Assembly (NCBI GenBank): GCA_946887045.1
Contig: CAMPKC010000012.1
Coordinates: forward strand, 1 to 64,000
Direction: 5' to 3'
Origin: an uncultured Sphingobacteriaceae bacterium
Lineage (GTDB): Bacteria > Bacteroidota > Bacteroidia > Sphingobacteriales > Sphingobacteriaceae
Length of the DNA stretch: 64,000 bases
Below the pieces are notes generated by a model that ran no database searches, had not been told where the DNA came from, and saw nothing but the letters and a program-made list of their open reading frames with translations. The position numbers and the translations under genes were made by a program. Positions 8,236 through 17,326 of this stretch are shown here, piece after piece; the first letter of the stretch is position 1, and every line of letters starts with the position of its first letter.

Positions 8236-8790
8236 TTAGCTGGGTTCGTAAGAAAGAAGAACCACTCCGCTTTTCAATGTACGAGTGCCGGTTAGTTTGA
8301 GATCCAGCTGATTTCTGATGTTTTTGAATAATGGTGTTCCCTTTCCGATTGCGACAGGATCAATCATAATCTGGTATGCATCAATTAAGCCTGCATCCGC
8401 AAATTGACCTGCAATACTTCCGCTTCCTAAAATCGTCATGTCTTTTCCCTCAGATTGTTTTAAGCGTTGTATCTTTTCAATAATATTTTCATTAATTATT
8501 CTGGTATTCTTCCAGGTGACCTCTTTCAGCGTGTTTGAAAAGACAATTTTTTCAGCTTTATTCATCCCTTCAGCAACCAGCGGAAAATTCTCATAAGCCA
8601 TCGGCGAAGGCCAAAAATTTGCCATCATTTCGAAGGTAGTACGGCCGAAGAGCAGCATGTTTTCGGACTTAAGGCTTTCGGATGAAAACTCGCCTTCCTC
8701 CTGGCCATGTTTATGCCAGCTGATATCTTCATTTAACCCTTTGTAATAGCCGTTAAGAGTTATGAATTGAAAGCTTGTAATTTTTCTCAT
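8236..8790 (-). CDS. Dihydrofolate reductase family protein (RibD C-terminal-like)
   Basis: A 184-residue protein of the RibD_C / YyaP group. It starts with the strand MRKITSFQFITLNGYY, has the NADPH-site pattern MLLFGRTTFEMM near residues 45-56, ILGSGSIAGQFADAGLIDAY near 120-139 and the strand MIDPVAIGKGTPLF. These proteins resemble dihydrofolate reductase in fold but most do not replace FolA, and the natural substrate is unknown. The length is normal. It is followed after 48 bp by the NTF2-like gene on the same strand. Confidence 0.85.
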   Translation of the reverse strand: MRKITSFQFITLNGYYKGLNEDISWHKHGQEEGEFSSESLKSENMLLFGRTTFEMMANFWPSPMAYENFPLVAEGMNKAEKIVFSNTLKEVTWKNTRIINENIIEKIQRLKQSEGKDMTILGSGSIAGQFADAGLIDAYQIMIDPVAIGKGTPLFKNIRNQLDLKLTGTRTLKSGVVLLSYEPS

Positions 8791-9121
8791 TTCGGTTTTA
8801 TTTATCTGTACACAAATTTACCCGCTGAAAAAGTTTATGTGAGGGTGTAATGCTGACATTTTTAAGGGGCAATCGCGGCTTTGATTTCTAACCAGAAGCG
8901 GGGCTTTGAACGCTGTTTTTGAACCCGCGGATAAAGGTGGCGGTGCTAGCCTGACGACGGTTTTGATATTTTCATACCATTCGGGTGCATTCTCATGTCC
9001 CTCACCTGAAAACAAATTTGTGAGGAAATGATTAAGAACTAACACATATTTTAGGATTATTTTATCAGCACTTTTAATGTTATTTTCGCAGGCCGATTAT
9101 CAATAAAATTTTATCATCAAT
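8791..9121. other. Intergenic region without a supported gene
   Basis: About 330 bp between divergent genes (DHFR-like to the left, beta-propeller lipoprotein to the right). The left part (8820-8960) is relatively GC-rich, the right part is AT-rich and presumably carries the promoter of the lipoprotein gene. A 75-codon open frame at 8818-9045 on the minus strand has no recognisable features and is not called. Confidence 0.5.
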
Positions 9122-10093
9122 ATGAATCTGAAAAAATCTATAAATCTGAACTTCCTTTTTTTAATAACTACAGTCTTATTTTTATCCTCATGTAGTCCAC
9201 TCGTATCTCAAAAAGCAGATTACGCTAAAACAAGAAAACTTTTATTACGGGACGAGGGTTTGTCGCAATTATCCTATGTGGATATTTCTAATCCAGCAAA
9301 AAACTGGTACGTGCCAGTTCCGGCTGGTCGCGATATTCAGTTAGTAGGGCAGGGCCGTGTGTTAATAGGAACAGGGAACGGATATGAAGAACGCGAAATT
9401 TCAACTGGTGCCAAGGTGTTTGAAATGACATCGTTCCCCGGTACGCAAACTGCCCGGAGGTTGCGTAATGGTAATACACTTTTGGCGGGAGCAAACTGGC
9501 AAAACAAGCAGGGAATTGCATTGGTAGAAATTAATGAAGGTGGTTCTGTTTTGCGTACAATTGTTTATCCGGGCTTTTCTTACGTTCGTTGTATTCGCGA
9601 AACAGTAAAAGGCACTTTTATCGTAACGGCTGATGATCTGGTTTTTGAAGGCGATTCCAACGGAACTATAGTTTGGAAAGCCGAAGTTGCTGGTCCGCCA
9701 GAAAAACCACACGTGTGGCAGGCCGTACGTTTAGGTAACGGGCAAACCATTGCAAGTACGGGATATGCCAAGAATTTTCAGGTGTATGATTCTGCTGGCA
9801 AATTGATTAAAACTATTACAGGTCCCGCAGACGTAAATCCCAATTTTTACGCTGGTTTCCAGGTTTTATCAAACGGAAATTATGTTGTTACAAATTGGCA
9901 GGGACACGGACCTAAGTTCGGCGCCAGTGGTACCCAGGTTTTGGAGTATAATCCTGGGGGGGAATTAGTTTGGTCCTGGAAACAGGATGCTGAAAAGTTC
10001 TCTTCCTTACAGGGAATTATCGTACTGGATGGTCTGAATGTAAATGAATTGCACGTGGAGAATGCCCGGGGGGCATTAGAACCGGCAAAATAA
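9122..10093 (+). CDS. Beta-propeller lipoprotein
   Basis: A 323-residue secreted lipoprotein. The signal peptide is followed by a lipobox (LSSC) with the lipidated Cys near residue 24. The mature part has repeated strand units with G-N-G turns (GTGNGYEE, LRNGNTLLAG, LGNGQTIAST, LSNGNYVVTN) and regularly placed Trp residues (VWKAEV, VWSWKQD), as in six- or seven-bladed propellers of the PQQ/WD-like type. No active-site residues are evident and no ligand can be named. It is monocistronic, and its 3' end faces the L,D-transpeptidase across a long shared stem-loop. Confidence 0.85.
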   Translation: MNLKKSINLNFLFLITTVLFLSSCSPLVSQKADYAKTRKLLLRDEGLSQLSYVDISNPAKNWYVPVPAGRDIQLVGQGRVLIGTGNGYEEREISTGAKVFEMTSFPGTQTARRLRNGNTLLAGANWQNKQGIALVEINEGGSVLRTIVYPGFSYVRCIRETVKGTFIVTADDLVFEGDSNGTIVWKAEVAGPPEKPHVWQAVRLGNGQTIASTGYAKNFQVYDSAGKLIKTITGPADVNPNFYAGFQVLSNGNYVVTNWQGHGPKFGASGTQVLEYNPGGELVWSWKQDAEKFSSLQGIIVLDGLNVNELHVENARGALEPAK

Positions 10094-10122
10094 CGTGAAG
10101 GGATTTTTCGATGAATTGTCTG

Positions 10123-10163
10123 CTAACGCTTTCACTTCTTCTGCAAAGAAGCGAAAGCGTTAG
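10123..10163. terminator. Long stem-loop between convergent genes
   Basis: An 18-bp inverted repeat with one A-C mismatch and a 5-base loop (arms 10123-10140 and 10146-10163) between the convergent beta-propeller and L,D-transpeptidase genes. It could act as a bidirectional transcript end, although neither flank has a clear T run. Confidence 0.55.
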
Positions 10164-10181
10164 TCAAACACTAAAGGATGA

Positions 10182-11303
10182 TTATTCATCAAAAGATATC
10201 ATCCTTTTATCTCGTCCGTAAATATCGTCTCTAAAATGAATATTCCCCGATCCATCGACCCAGGCTGTATAATAGCTTATGGAAATGGGTACCGGTTGAT
10301 TGAGTGTTACATAGCGTTCTTTTCTAGAATTCATCGCGCTTTGGATAGCGGCATCGGTCCATTTCGGATCATCTTTCAACAGGAGCTTAGCAAGTTCAAA
10401 TGGTTGGCTTAAGCGAATGCATCCGTGACTAAAAGCCCTGGTTCTTTTTTCGAAAAGAGATTTCACAGGCGTATCGTGAAAATATATATTGTATTTATTG
10501 GGGAACAGGAACTTGACTTTTCCCAGTGCATTTTTAGGACCCGGTAGCTGCCGGATATCAGGCAAGCCGTTCTTTGTTCCAATAACTTCCATATTGTGTA
10601 TTTTCAAATACCTTGGGTTTTTCTTCATCGCCGGTAAAATTTCATTCCTAACTATACTTTCAGGTATGTTCCAATATGGGCTAAACACAACCTGTTCGAG
10701 CTGATCCGAGAAAACTACTGTCGGGTTACTTGTTTTACCCACAACAATGTCCATTGAAAGCACTTCACGGTTTCCTTCATACACATGAAGTTTGTATTCA
10801 GGAATATTTGCGACAATGTGCGTTCCGGGGTTTTCCTGCCCTTCTTTCAATACTCTTTCCATATTCAGCCGCAGCTGACTAATCCGTGTTTCTAAAGGTA
10901 TATTTAATTGTTTAACCAGGCTCGCATTAATAATTCCGGTTTCTTCAAGGCCATGGCGAAATTGAAATTTCTTTACTGCTGTTTCTAATTTTTGGTTAAA
11001 CAGTTCAGAGTCCTCGTTTCCACGGAAGTCTCCGAGGAGATCCAAACGCTGTTTTATTTCTTTAATTACCGGTGCCTTATCATTCAATTTATATGTGGTT
11101 TTTGCGCTTAATGAGATAGTAGGCCACGGCTCGGTTTTCAATTTTTCGTAACGCTCTACTGCTTTTTCAAGATGTCGATACTGCTCGTTTATGGAATCTT
11201 TTGTTTGCAGATTATTGACTGAGCTCCTGATGTCGGAGAGTTTTTCTCCCGCCGAAGCGGTTATTGAAGTATATAATATAAGGCTGATAATGAGGCTTTT
11301 CAT
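10182..11303 (-). CDS. L,D-transpeptidase (YkuD domain) with peptidoglycan-binding domain
   Basis: A 373-residue exported protein. After the signal peptide (1-19) and a coiled region, residues 75-136 form a PG_binding_1-like helical domain (VKKFQFRHGLEETG). The YkuD catalytic domain spans about 160-330 and contains the SHGCIRLS active site, with His293 and Cys295, and the upstream HDTP strand (276-279). This architecture matches the YcbB/LdtD type that forms 3-3 cross-links in peptidoglycan or attaches proteins to it. The class is expected in the periplasm. The neighbouring, divergently transcribed serine hydrolase also looks like a cell-wall protein. Active-site residues are intact. Confidence 0.93.
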   Translation of the reverse strand: MKSLIISLILYTSITASAGEKLSDIRSSVNNLQTKDSINEQYRHLEKAVERYEKLKTEPWPTISLSAKTTYKLNDKAPVIKEIKQRLDLLGDFRGNEDSELFNQKLETAVKKFQFRHGLEETGIINASLVKQLNIPLETRISQLRLNMERVLKEGQENPGTHIVANIPEYKLHVYEGNREVLSMDIVVGKTSNPTVVFSDQLEQVVFSPYWNIPESIVRNEILPAMKKNPRYLKIHNMEVIGTKNGLPDIRQLPGPKNALGKVKFLFPNKYNIYFHDTPVKSLFEKRTRAFSHGCIRLSQPFELAKLLLKDDPKWTDAAIQSAMNSRKERYVTLNQPVPISISYYTAWVDGSGNIHFRDDIYGRDKRMISFDE

Positions 11304-11558
11304 ATGCTTGTTTTAAGTGTGTGTATTGTATGTGTAATTATCGCAATTTTTAAGCCAATAGGATACAATCGGCATATTTTAAGAATAAAAGAGAATCTTT
11401 TTTTTAATTTTATTTCAGAATATTTGGGCAATACCAACGTTCATAAATCAAGAAAGTCGCCTATATCCGGGGCTTCTGATTAAAGAAAAGGGAAGATTAT
11501 TGTAACCAATAGCGTCGTATTAAGTACAAGGATGTTTATTAACGTTTAACTCAAGGGA

Positions 11559-13391
11559 ATGGTGAAGGGGAATTTTAAGAATAAAAGGATAAGATTTCAT
11601 AATCTTTATTACACAATTATTTTACTGGTTTTAGTATTCGGTGGTTTCGATAATCGTGTTAATGAAAAAGAAATATTAGCCCAGCTTCAAACACTGAAGG
11701 ACTATCAGCGGTCTACCGTATTGCTGAACAATCACTTGCAATCCGTTCCTTTTAAAGATCTGGCATATCGCCGAATCGCCAGCATCAACACGGGAGTTTC
11801 AAATCCTGCTGAGTTTGATAGCATGTTACGGAATTACAGTGCGATTACGAGCTTTAATTTCGAGAACCTGTCTCAGAACGCCCTTCTCGGCTTTACTACT
11901 CTTATTCTTCAGGTGAATCCTGAAACCTTATTTAATCCCCTAGTATTTGATTTTATACAACAAGCACAACAAACCAAAGAAGTAATTATCGCTGGTTTCG
12001 GTAATACCACAGCCCTGCAACGTTTAGATGCTTTTAACATGCCGGTAATTTGGAATCCTGAACAATCGGCGTACTCTGCAACATATACTGCTCAGGTTAT
12101 TTTCGGAGGTATCGCGGCCGAAGGTCGCCTAGCGCAAACTGTTAGTCCGAAGTACCAGGCGGGCGCTGGATATTTCACTCAGAAAACCCGTCTTAAATAC
12201 TCTTTACCCGAAGAGGTTGGAGTTCGGTCTGCCAGGCTTGCACGAATTGACGATATCGTTGAAGAGGCAATTCGCGAGCACGCTACACCAAGTGCGGTTG
12301 TCATGGTGGTAAAAGACGGTAACGTAATTTTTAATAAAGCCTATGGATCTCATACCTACGGTGGCGATAATCCAACACAGGTAAACGATATCTATGATCT
12401 GGCTTCGGTAACCAAGGTTGCTGCGACTACAATCGCTACGATGAAGTTGTATGAGCAGGAAAAAATTAATCTCGATGCAGGTTTAGGGACTTATCTGGCT
12501 GATGCAAGAAACACCAATAAAAACGGTATCCCCGTGAGGGATGTGTTGCTGCACCAGGCAGGTTTTGTGAATCTTGATTTCTTTAGCGGATTGCGTTCGG
12601 CAGATCATACCAGCGATTCTTCTTTCTTTTATCCTGTAAAAGCCGCAGATGATTATTTTATCCGCAGAAATTACTATGAAGAAGTTATGTGGCCCAAAAT
12701 GCTTCGCACACCACTGCCGACACGCGGTAAATATGTTTATAGTGATATAAGCATGTATGTGATGAAAGAAGTTATTGAGCGTCAGGCTCATAAACCACTT
12801 GATAAATTTGTACTTGACGAATTTTATAAGCCATTAGGAATGCGTACAGCGGGCTTTAACCCTCGCAGACGATTCGAGAAAGACCAGATAGTACCTACCG
12901 AAAGAGATACTTATTTCCGTAAAACACTGTTACATGGGTATGTACATGATAGCGGCGCTTCTATGGTGGACGGTATCGCCGGTCATGCCGGATTGTTTGC
13001 CAGCGCCAACGATTTGGCCATTTTAAACCAGATGCTGTTAAACGGCGGAACATATGGCGGGGTGCAATACTTCAAACCTGAGACCGTAGAGCTGTTTACT
13101 GCCCGCCAGTCGGGTGTTAGTCGACGTGGATTGGGTTTTGACCGTGCCGAAGCAGGTGGTGGTTATCCCTGCAGACTTGCGTCATCGGCTACGTATGGTC
13201 ATACCGGCTATACCGGAACAGCTGTATGGACAGATCCGAAAGAAAACTTAGTGTACATATTCTTATCAAACCGCGTGTATCCATCAGCAAGTACTAAATT
13301 AAATTCTTTAAGAATTCGTCCGAGAATTCAGGATGCAATTTATGCTGCAATAGCTGAAGGTGACAGAGGTTTTGTTGCTGCATCGAACTAG
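11559..13391 (+). CDS. Serine hydrolase (class C beta-lactamase-like) with remnant GH3 C-terminal domain
   Basis: A 610-residue protein with an N-terminal membrane anchor (about 12-29). Residues 45-205 resemble the C-terminal domain of GH3 NagZ-type enzymes (STVLLNNHLQSVPF, VIIAGFGNT, VIFGGIAAEGRLAQTVSP). Residues 220-600 are a beta-lactamase/esterase domain with Ser283-Val-Thr-Lys286 (SxxK), a YSD triad element near residue 393 and HTGYTG as the third motif. In many Bacteroidota these two domains follow a complete GH3 N-acetylglucosaminidase barrel in a protein of about 1000 residues. The barrel is absent here and not found upstream. A role in peptidoglycan turnover is inferred from that family. 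Confidence 0.88.
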   Translation: MVKGNFKNKRIRFHNLYYTIILLVLVFGGFDNRVNEKEILAQLQTLKDYQRSTVLLNNHLQSVPFKDLAYRRIASINTGVSNPAEFDSMLRNYSAITSFNFENLSQNALLGFTTLILQVNPETLFNPLVFDFIQQAQQTKEVIIAGFGNTTALQRLDAFNMPVIWNPEQSAYSATYTAQVIFGGIAAEGRLAQTVSPKYQAGAGYFTQKTRLKYSLPEEVGVRSARLARIDDIVEEAIREHATPSAVVMVVKDGNVIFNKAYGSHTYGGDNPTQVNDIYDLASVTKVAATTIATMKLYEQEKINLDAGLGTYLADARNTNKNGIPVRDVLLHQAGFVNLDFFSGLRSADHTSDSSFFYPVKAADDYFIRRNYYEEVMWPKMLRTPLPTRGKYVYSDISMYVMKEVIERQAHKPLDKFVLDEFYKPLGMRTAGFNPRRRFEKDQIVPTERDTYFRKTLLHGYVHDSGASMVDGIAGHAGLFASANDLAILNQMLLNGGTYGGVQYFKPETVELFTARQSGVSRRGLGFDRAEAGGGYPCRLASSATYGHTGYTGTAVWTDPKENLVYIFLSNRVYPSASTKLNSLRIRPRIQDAIYAAIAEGDRGFVAASN

Positions 13392-13572
13392 AATGATATC
13401 TGGCGTTTGCATCGATCGCAGAGCTTTTTTTTAAAACGCGATCACTGCATCGATTATTTCTTTTCCCACTATTTTTAACCGATTCATCCTTTTAACCCCG
13501 CTTCAGGGTAGGTGATAACTTTCGCGGAAACAATTTTCTTTGAATACCATTAAACTCTAATAAATTAGGTTT

Positions 13573-14499
13573 ATGGTATCGACACAAAGGAAAAAAAGAA
13601 TAGTAGTAATTGGGGTAGGAGCAGTGGGATCAACAACCGCGTACACGTTGCTTTTGCGGAACAGGATGGACGAATTGGTGTTGATCGACGCCAACAAGGA
13701 GAAAGCCATAGGAGATGCGCTCGATATGAATCATGGCTTGCCATTTTTAAGTCGGACAAAAGTTTGGGCAGGAGATTATTCTGACTGTGCCGATGCCGAT
13801 ATTATAATAATTACAGCAGGCGCGGCGCAAAAGCCCGGCGAATCTCGCATAGATTTCTTAAAGCGTAATGTTTCCATCTACGAAAGTATTACAGACGAAA
13901 TATTAAAGTACAACAAAGATGGGATTTTGCTTATTGCATCTAACCCTGTGGATGTGATGAGTTATTTCACCTGGAAAAAATCGGGCTGGCCGGTTAATAG
14001 GGTAATAGGTTCGGGTACTTTACTAGACAGTGCTCGTTTTCGTTACCTGATCGGACAGAAACTGCATATTGATCCCCGAAGTGTGCACGCGCATATAATT
14101 GGCGAACATGGTGATTCTGAACTTCCCTTGTGGAGCCTGGCAAATATCGCCGGAACTGACCTTACTTTGTCTGTTGAGGATAAGGAGGAGGTATTCGAAA
14201 ATACTAAGAATGCTGCATATCAAATTATTAAAGCAAAAGGCGCCACCTATTATGCCATAGCGCTGGCTTTAGACAGAATCTGCACGGCAATTTTGGATAA
14301 CGAGTCTGCCGTATTGAATGTTTCCACCCTGTTAAATAACTACCATGGAGTTTCTGATGTATACCTAGGTGTACCATGCATTGTGGATGAAACTGGAATA
14401 AGAGAGGTGTTGCCATTGATCATTAATGAAAAAGAAAAGGAAATGTTGCAATCCTCCGCCAAGAAGCTGAGGGAGATAATTCAATCTATTACCATGTAA
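13573..14499 (+). CDS. ldh: L-lactate dehydrogenase
   Basis: A 308-residue cytoplasmic NAD-dependent enzyme interconverting pyruvate and L-lactate. The N-terminal Rossmann motif is GVGAVGSTTAYTLL, with Asp39 (LIDANKEKA) positioned for NAD rather than NADP. The catalytic His lies in GEHGDSELPLWS, the substrate Arg region in ITAGAAQKPGESRIDFLKRN, and ASNPVDVMSYF matches the family. LDH rather than malate dehydrogenase is favoured by the GAAQKPGESR loop. It is a single gene and would provide fermentative NADH disposal when respiration is limited, consistent with a micro-aerobic life style. Confidence 0.93.
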   Translation: MVSTQRKKRIVVIGVGAVGSTTAYTLLLRNRMDELVLIDANKEKAIGDALDMNHGLPFLSRTKVWAGDYSDCADADIIIITAGAAQKPGESRIDFLKRNVSIYESITDEILKYNKDGILLIASNPVDVMSYFTWKKSGWPVNRVIGSGTLLDSARFRYLIGQKLHIDPRSVHAHIIGEHGDSELPLWSLANIAGTDLTLSVEDKEEVFENTKNAAYQIIKAKGATYYAIALALDRICTAILDNESAVLNVSTLLNNYHGVSDVYLGVPCIVDETGIREVLPLIINEKEKEMLQSSAKKLREIIQSITM

Positions 14500-14704
14500 C
14501 CGGATTTGTAAAAAAGAGGTAAGAATGATCCTGAAATCACACGAAGTGATTTGCGAATACCGACGGTTGACCATAGCTGCAGGGTGTGTGTTGTTGGATA
14601 AAATCAATTGATAATCTGATGTGGTTCATAGCTGTTTTGGGAGAGAATTATTAAAATTCTATTGAAACCCCAAGATCACTTATTCGTATGCACTATTCCG
14701 GATC

Positions 14705-15958
14705 ATGGTAAATAAGCCCTACAGAATTGTAATTCTTTATCTATTAATCAGCTTAACGTGGATATTGTTGAGTGATCGTCTGGTTCAGTTTCTGACATCA
14801 GTGACGGGCGTTCAGGATTTAATGCTGCAAACATTTAAAGGAACATTTTTTGTGCTGGTAACTGCGGGGTTGCTTTACCTTGCAATAAAGAAACAGCAGA
14901 AAGCTTTGGTGGATTTCGGAGAGCAATATAAAAGTCTGTTTTATTCTAATCCCAATCCCTTCTGGATTTATGACTATCACACATTAAGGTTTCTTGAAGT
15001 AAATGAAGCTGCTATCCGGACATACGGCTATACACAAGACGAGTTTAAAAAAATGACTATTCTGGATATCCGCCCCGAAGAGGATCATCAGCGGGTAAGA
15101 GAATTTATATCCAGGATTTCGGATAAATCCTTCCTTTCAGGGAATTGGACCCACTTCGGAAAAAACGGAAACGGTTTTACCGTTTCCGTTATGGCACATA
15201 AATTAAAGTTTAATAATCGGGATTGTGTTGTAGTTATTGCTCAGGATGTAACATTAAAACTTCAGCAGGAAGAAAAGCTTAAAATGTTATACAAAGTGGA
15301 GCGGGAATTGAGGGAGGAGCTGGAGAAAAACATGATACTGGTAAAGCAGTCTTCGGATTCGAATCAAAGACTCGCTGAGGTCGTAGACCGGATTAATAAC
15401 ATGGTTGTGATTAGTGATCCTGCCGGAATTATTATGTGGGTAAATCAGGCTTTCCTGGATTTTACCGGTTATAGCTTTAATGAAGTCATAGGAAGAGATT
15501 GTAGTTTTCTTCATGGTCCGAATACCGACCCTGAAGTACGGATGAAAATAGTGGAATCTATCCCCAATAATAACTTTTCACGTTTCGAAATTATAAATTA
15601 TACAAAATCTGGTAAGGAATATTGGGTGGAGCTAAATATTTCTGCTATTTATAATGATGAAAACCAGGCGGTTCGGTTTATTTCTATACAGAATATTATA
15701 ACCGAAAGGAAGCTAAGAGAGAAAAAAATCAGGGAACAAAATGAAATATTAAGGAAGCACTCCTGGACGAATTCTCATGCCATTAGAAAGCCTTTAGCTT
15801 CAATTCTCAGTCTGTTGTTTTTAAGCAGGGAAATGAAAGGAATTGCAGAAATTAAAGAAGTTCATTCTCTTATTGAAACATGTGCAGTGGAGCTCGATGA
15901 AATAATTAAAGGTGTTGGTAAGGAAATTAATGATTTTGAAAAGGAAGAATATTTATAA
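14705..15958 (+). CDS. Membrane PAS/LOV-like sensor with lone HisKA-like domain
   Basis: A 417-residue protein with two N-terminal membrane segments (about 7-23 and 44-61), a first PAS domain (75-187), a coiled linker (188-228) and a second PAS domain (229-336). The second PAS resembles LOV domains: GRDCSFLHGPNTDP at 263-276 keeps the Cys (Cys266) that forms the flavin adduct in LOV proteins, followed by INYTKSGKEYW. The Asn and Arg of the canonical motif are changed to Asp and Ser. The C-terminus has a HisKA-like helix (SHAIRKPLASIL, His358) but ends without an ATPase domain, so it cannot autophosphorylate alone. Monocistronic. Confidence 0.85.
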   Translation: MVNKPYRIVILYLLISLTWILLSDRLVQFLTSVTGVQDLMLQTFKGTFFVLVTAGLLYLAIKKQQKALVDFGEQYKSLFYSNPNPFWIYDYHTLRFLEVNEAAIRTYGYTQDEFKKMTILDIRPEEDHQRVREFISRISDKSFLSGNWTHFGKNGNGFTVSVMAHKLKFNNRDCVVVIAQDVTLKLQQEEKLKMLYKVERELREELEKNMILVKQSSDSNQRLAEVVDRINNMVVISDPAGIIMWVNQAFLDFTGYSFNEVIGRDCSFLHGPNTDPEVRMKIVESIPNNNFSRFEIINYTKSGKEYWVELNISAIYNDENQAVRFISIQNIITERKLREKKIREQNEILRKHSWTNSHAIRKPLASILSLLFLSREMKGIAEIKEVHSLIETCAVELDEIIKGVGKEINDFEKEEYL

Positions 15959-16004
15959 TCTTAACCGATTCTCAAGGATAAAAAATAAACAGGGAAAATT
16001 TAAA

Positions 16005-17207
16005 TTAATCGAGCGCCCTTATTTTAGCCGCCAGAAAACTAACCAATAAGCCACAGCACCCGATTAACGCATACGAGTAACGTAGGTTAAATAGCGCGGA
16101 AATATATCCAATCAACGGTGGACCCATCAAAAACCCCAAATAACTAACACTGGATACCATCGCGATCGCCATTCCGGGCGAGACTTTCTTATTTTTTCCG
16201 GCAACGCTGTAAACTGTCGGAACGATGCTTGATACGCCTAAACCCACCAACATAAATCCTATTGTCGCCGGGATAATATAGGGGAATATTACGGATATAA
16301 ACATACCTGTAAATATTATGACTCCGCTAAGCTGGATGGAACGTTTGCGGCCCAGTTTTAAAATCAGCGAATCGCCTAAAAATCTTCCCAAAGCCATCAT
16401 CACCATAAATGAGGCATAGCCTAAAACCACCAGGGATGCCGGTGCCTTCACAATTTGCTTAAAATATACACCGCTCCAATCGAACATAGCGCCTTCGGCT
16501 GCCATGCTGCAAAAGCCGATAATGCCTAATTGTAGTAAAACCCCCTCGGGTTTGATAAAAAAGGCAGGCTTTGATCCTGCACCGGTGCCTTTACCGGGCA
16601 CCAGATATTTATGGTTTAGCAAAACATTCGACCAGATCAAAAAAGCTGTGAACCAAAAATGCACATAGGGAGAAATATTCAGATTCATCATTACCAAACC
16701 CATCAACGCCCCTGTAAAACCTGCAATACTCCAGGCACCATGAAAGGAGGTCATGATGGGTTTGGTAAAAAGCTTCTCTGCCTCTACGCCCTGGGTATTT
16801 ACGGCGATGTTGCACATATTGCCCACCACTCCAAACAGAAATAAAAAGACAGCTAAATGCCACGGAGCCGTTGCTAAGCCAAGGTTTGTTAAAGCTAAAA
16901 CGTATAATGGTGCCGTAATGGTCAATATAATCCGACTTCCGAAGCGGGTAACCAATCTGCCCGAAATGGGCATAGTGAAAAGCTGTCCCAATGGTAAGGC
17001 TAATAATATACTTCCAAGCAAGGCATCAGAAAGATGGAGGTTCTGTTTTATATCTGGAATGCGGCTGGCCCACGACGCAAAACTTATTCCCTGACCGAAG
17101 TAAAATAAAGAGACTGCCAGGCGAATTCGATTGGGACTTATGATTGGGGCACTCGAACTGATGACCGAGGTGTTTGCAGGTGAGGGGGGTGTTTTACCGA
17201 ATTCCAA
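16005..17207 (-). CDS. MFS transporter
   Basis: A 400-residue polytopic protein with twelve predicted membrane segments, a normal length for the major facilitator superfamily. Visible features are the FYFGQGISFASWASRIPDIK first segment, the cytoplasmic loop MPISGRLVTRFGSRI between segments 2 and 3 (the G-x-x-x-D/R-R-x-G-R MFS motif A) and the equivalent LGRFLGDSLILKLGRKR in the second half. It resembles the fucose/YbjJ-like branch of the superfamily. The substrate is not predictable. It is convergent with the PAS sensor gene and stands alone. Confidence 0.9.
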   Translation of the reverse strand: MEFGKTPPSPANTSVISSSAPIISPNRIRLAVSLFYFGQGISFASWASRIPDIKQNLHLSDALLGSILLALPLGQLFTMPISGRLVTRFGSRIILTITAPLYVLALTNLGLATAPWHLAVFLFLFGVVGNMCNIAVNTQGVEAEKLFTKPIMTSFHGAWSIAGFTGALMGLVMMNLNISPYVHFWFTAFLIWSNVLLNHKYLVPGKGTGAGSKPAFFIKPEGVLLQLGIIGFCSMAAEGAMFDWSGVYFKQIVKAPASLVVLGYASFMVMMALGRFLGDSLILKLGRKRSIQLSGVIIFTGMFISVIFPYIIPATIGFMLVGLGVSSIVPTVYSVAGKNKKVSPGMAIAMVSSVSYLGFLMGPPLIGYISALFNLRYSYALIGCCGLLVSFLAAKIRALD

Positions 17208-17326
17208 GATATGAGCAAAATTTAGGGCACAAAGTTCCTTAATTTCATCTTAAGATATTTAAGTAGATTATTTTTTTACTGTACGGTGTTAAATTCGAAA
17301 CAGACGATGGACACCTGTCAGGTTTA

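Noticed and set aside
8818..9045. 75-codon open frame on the minus strand in an intergenic region
   Set aside because: No signal, domain or membrane segment, and the composition looks like translated non-coding DNA; it lies in the promoter region of the divergent lipoprotein gene.
13408..13455. Repeated TGCATCGAT words and GATCGC / GCGATC arms after the serine hydrolase gene
   Set aside because: Loop of about 19 bases and short arms; not convincing as terminator or operator.
14534..14552. 7-bp hairpin after the lactate dehydrogenase gene
   Set aside because: No T run follows and the stem is AT-rich; too weak to call a terminator.
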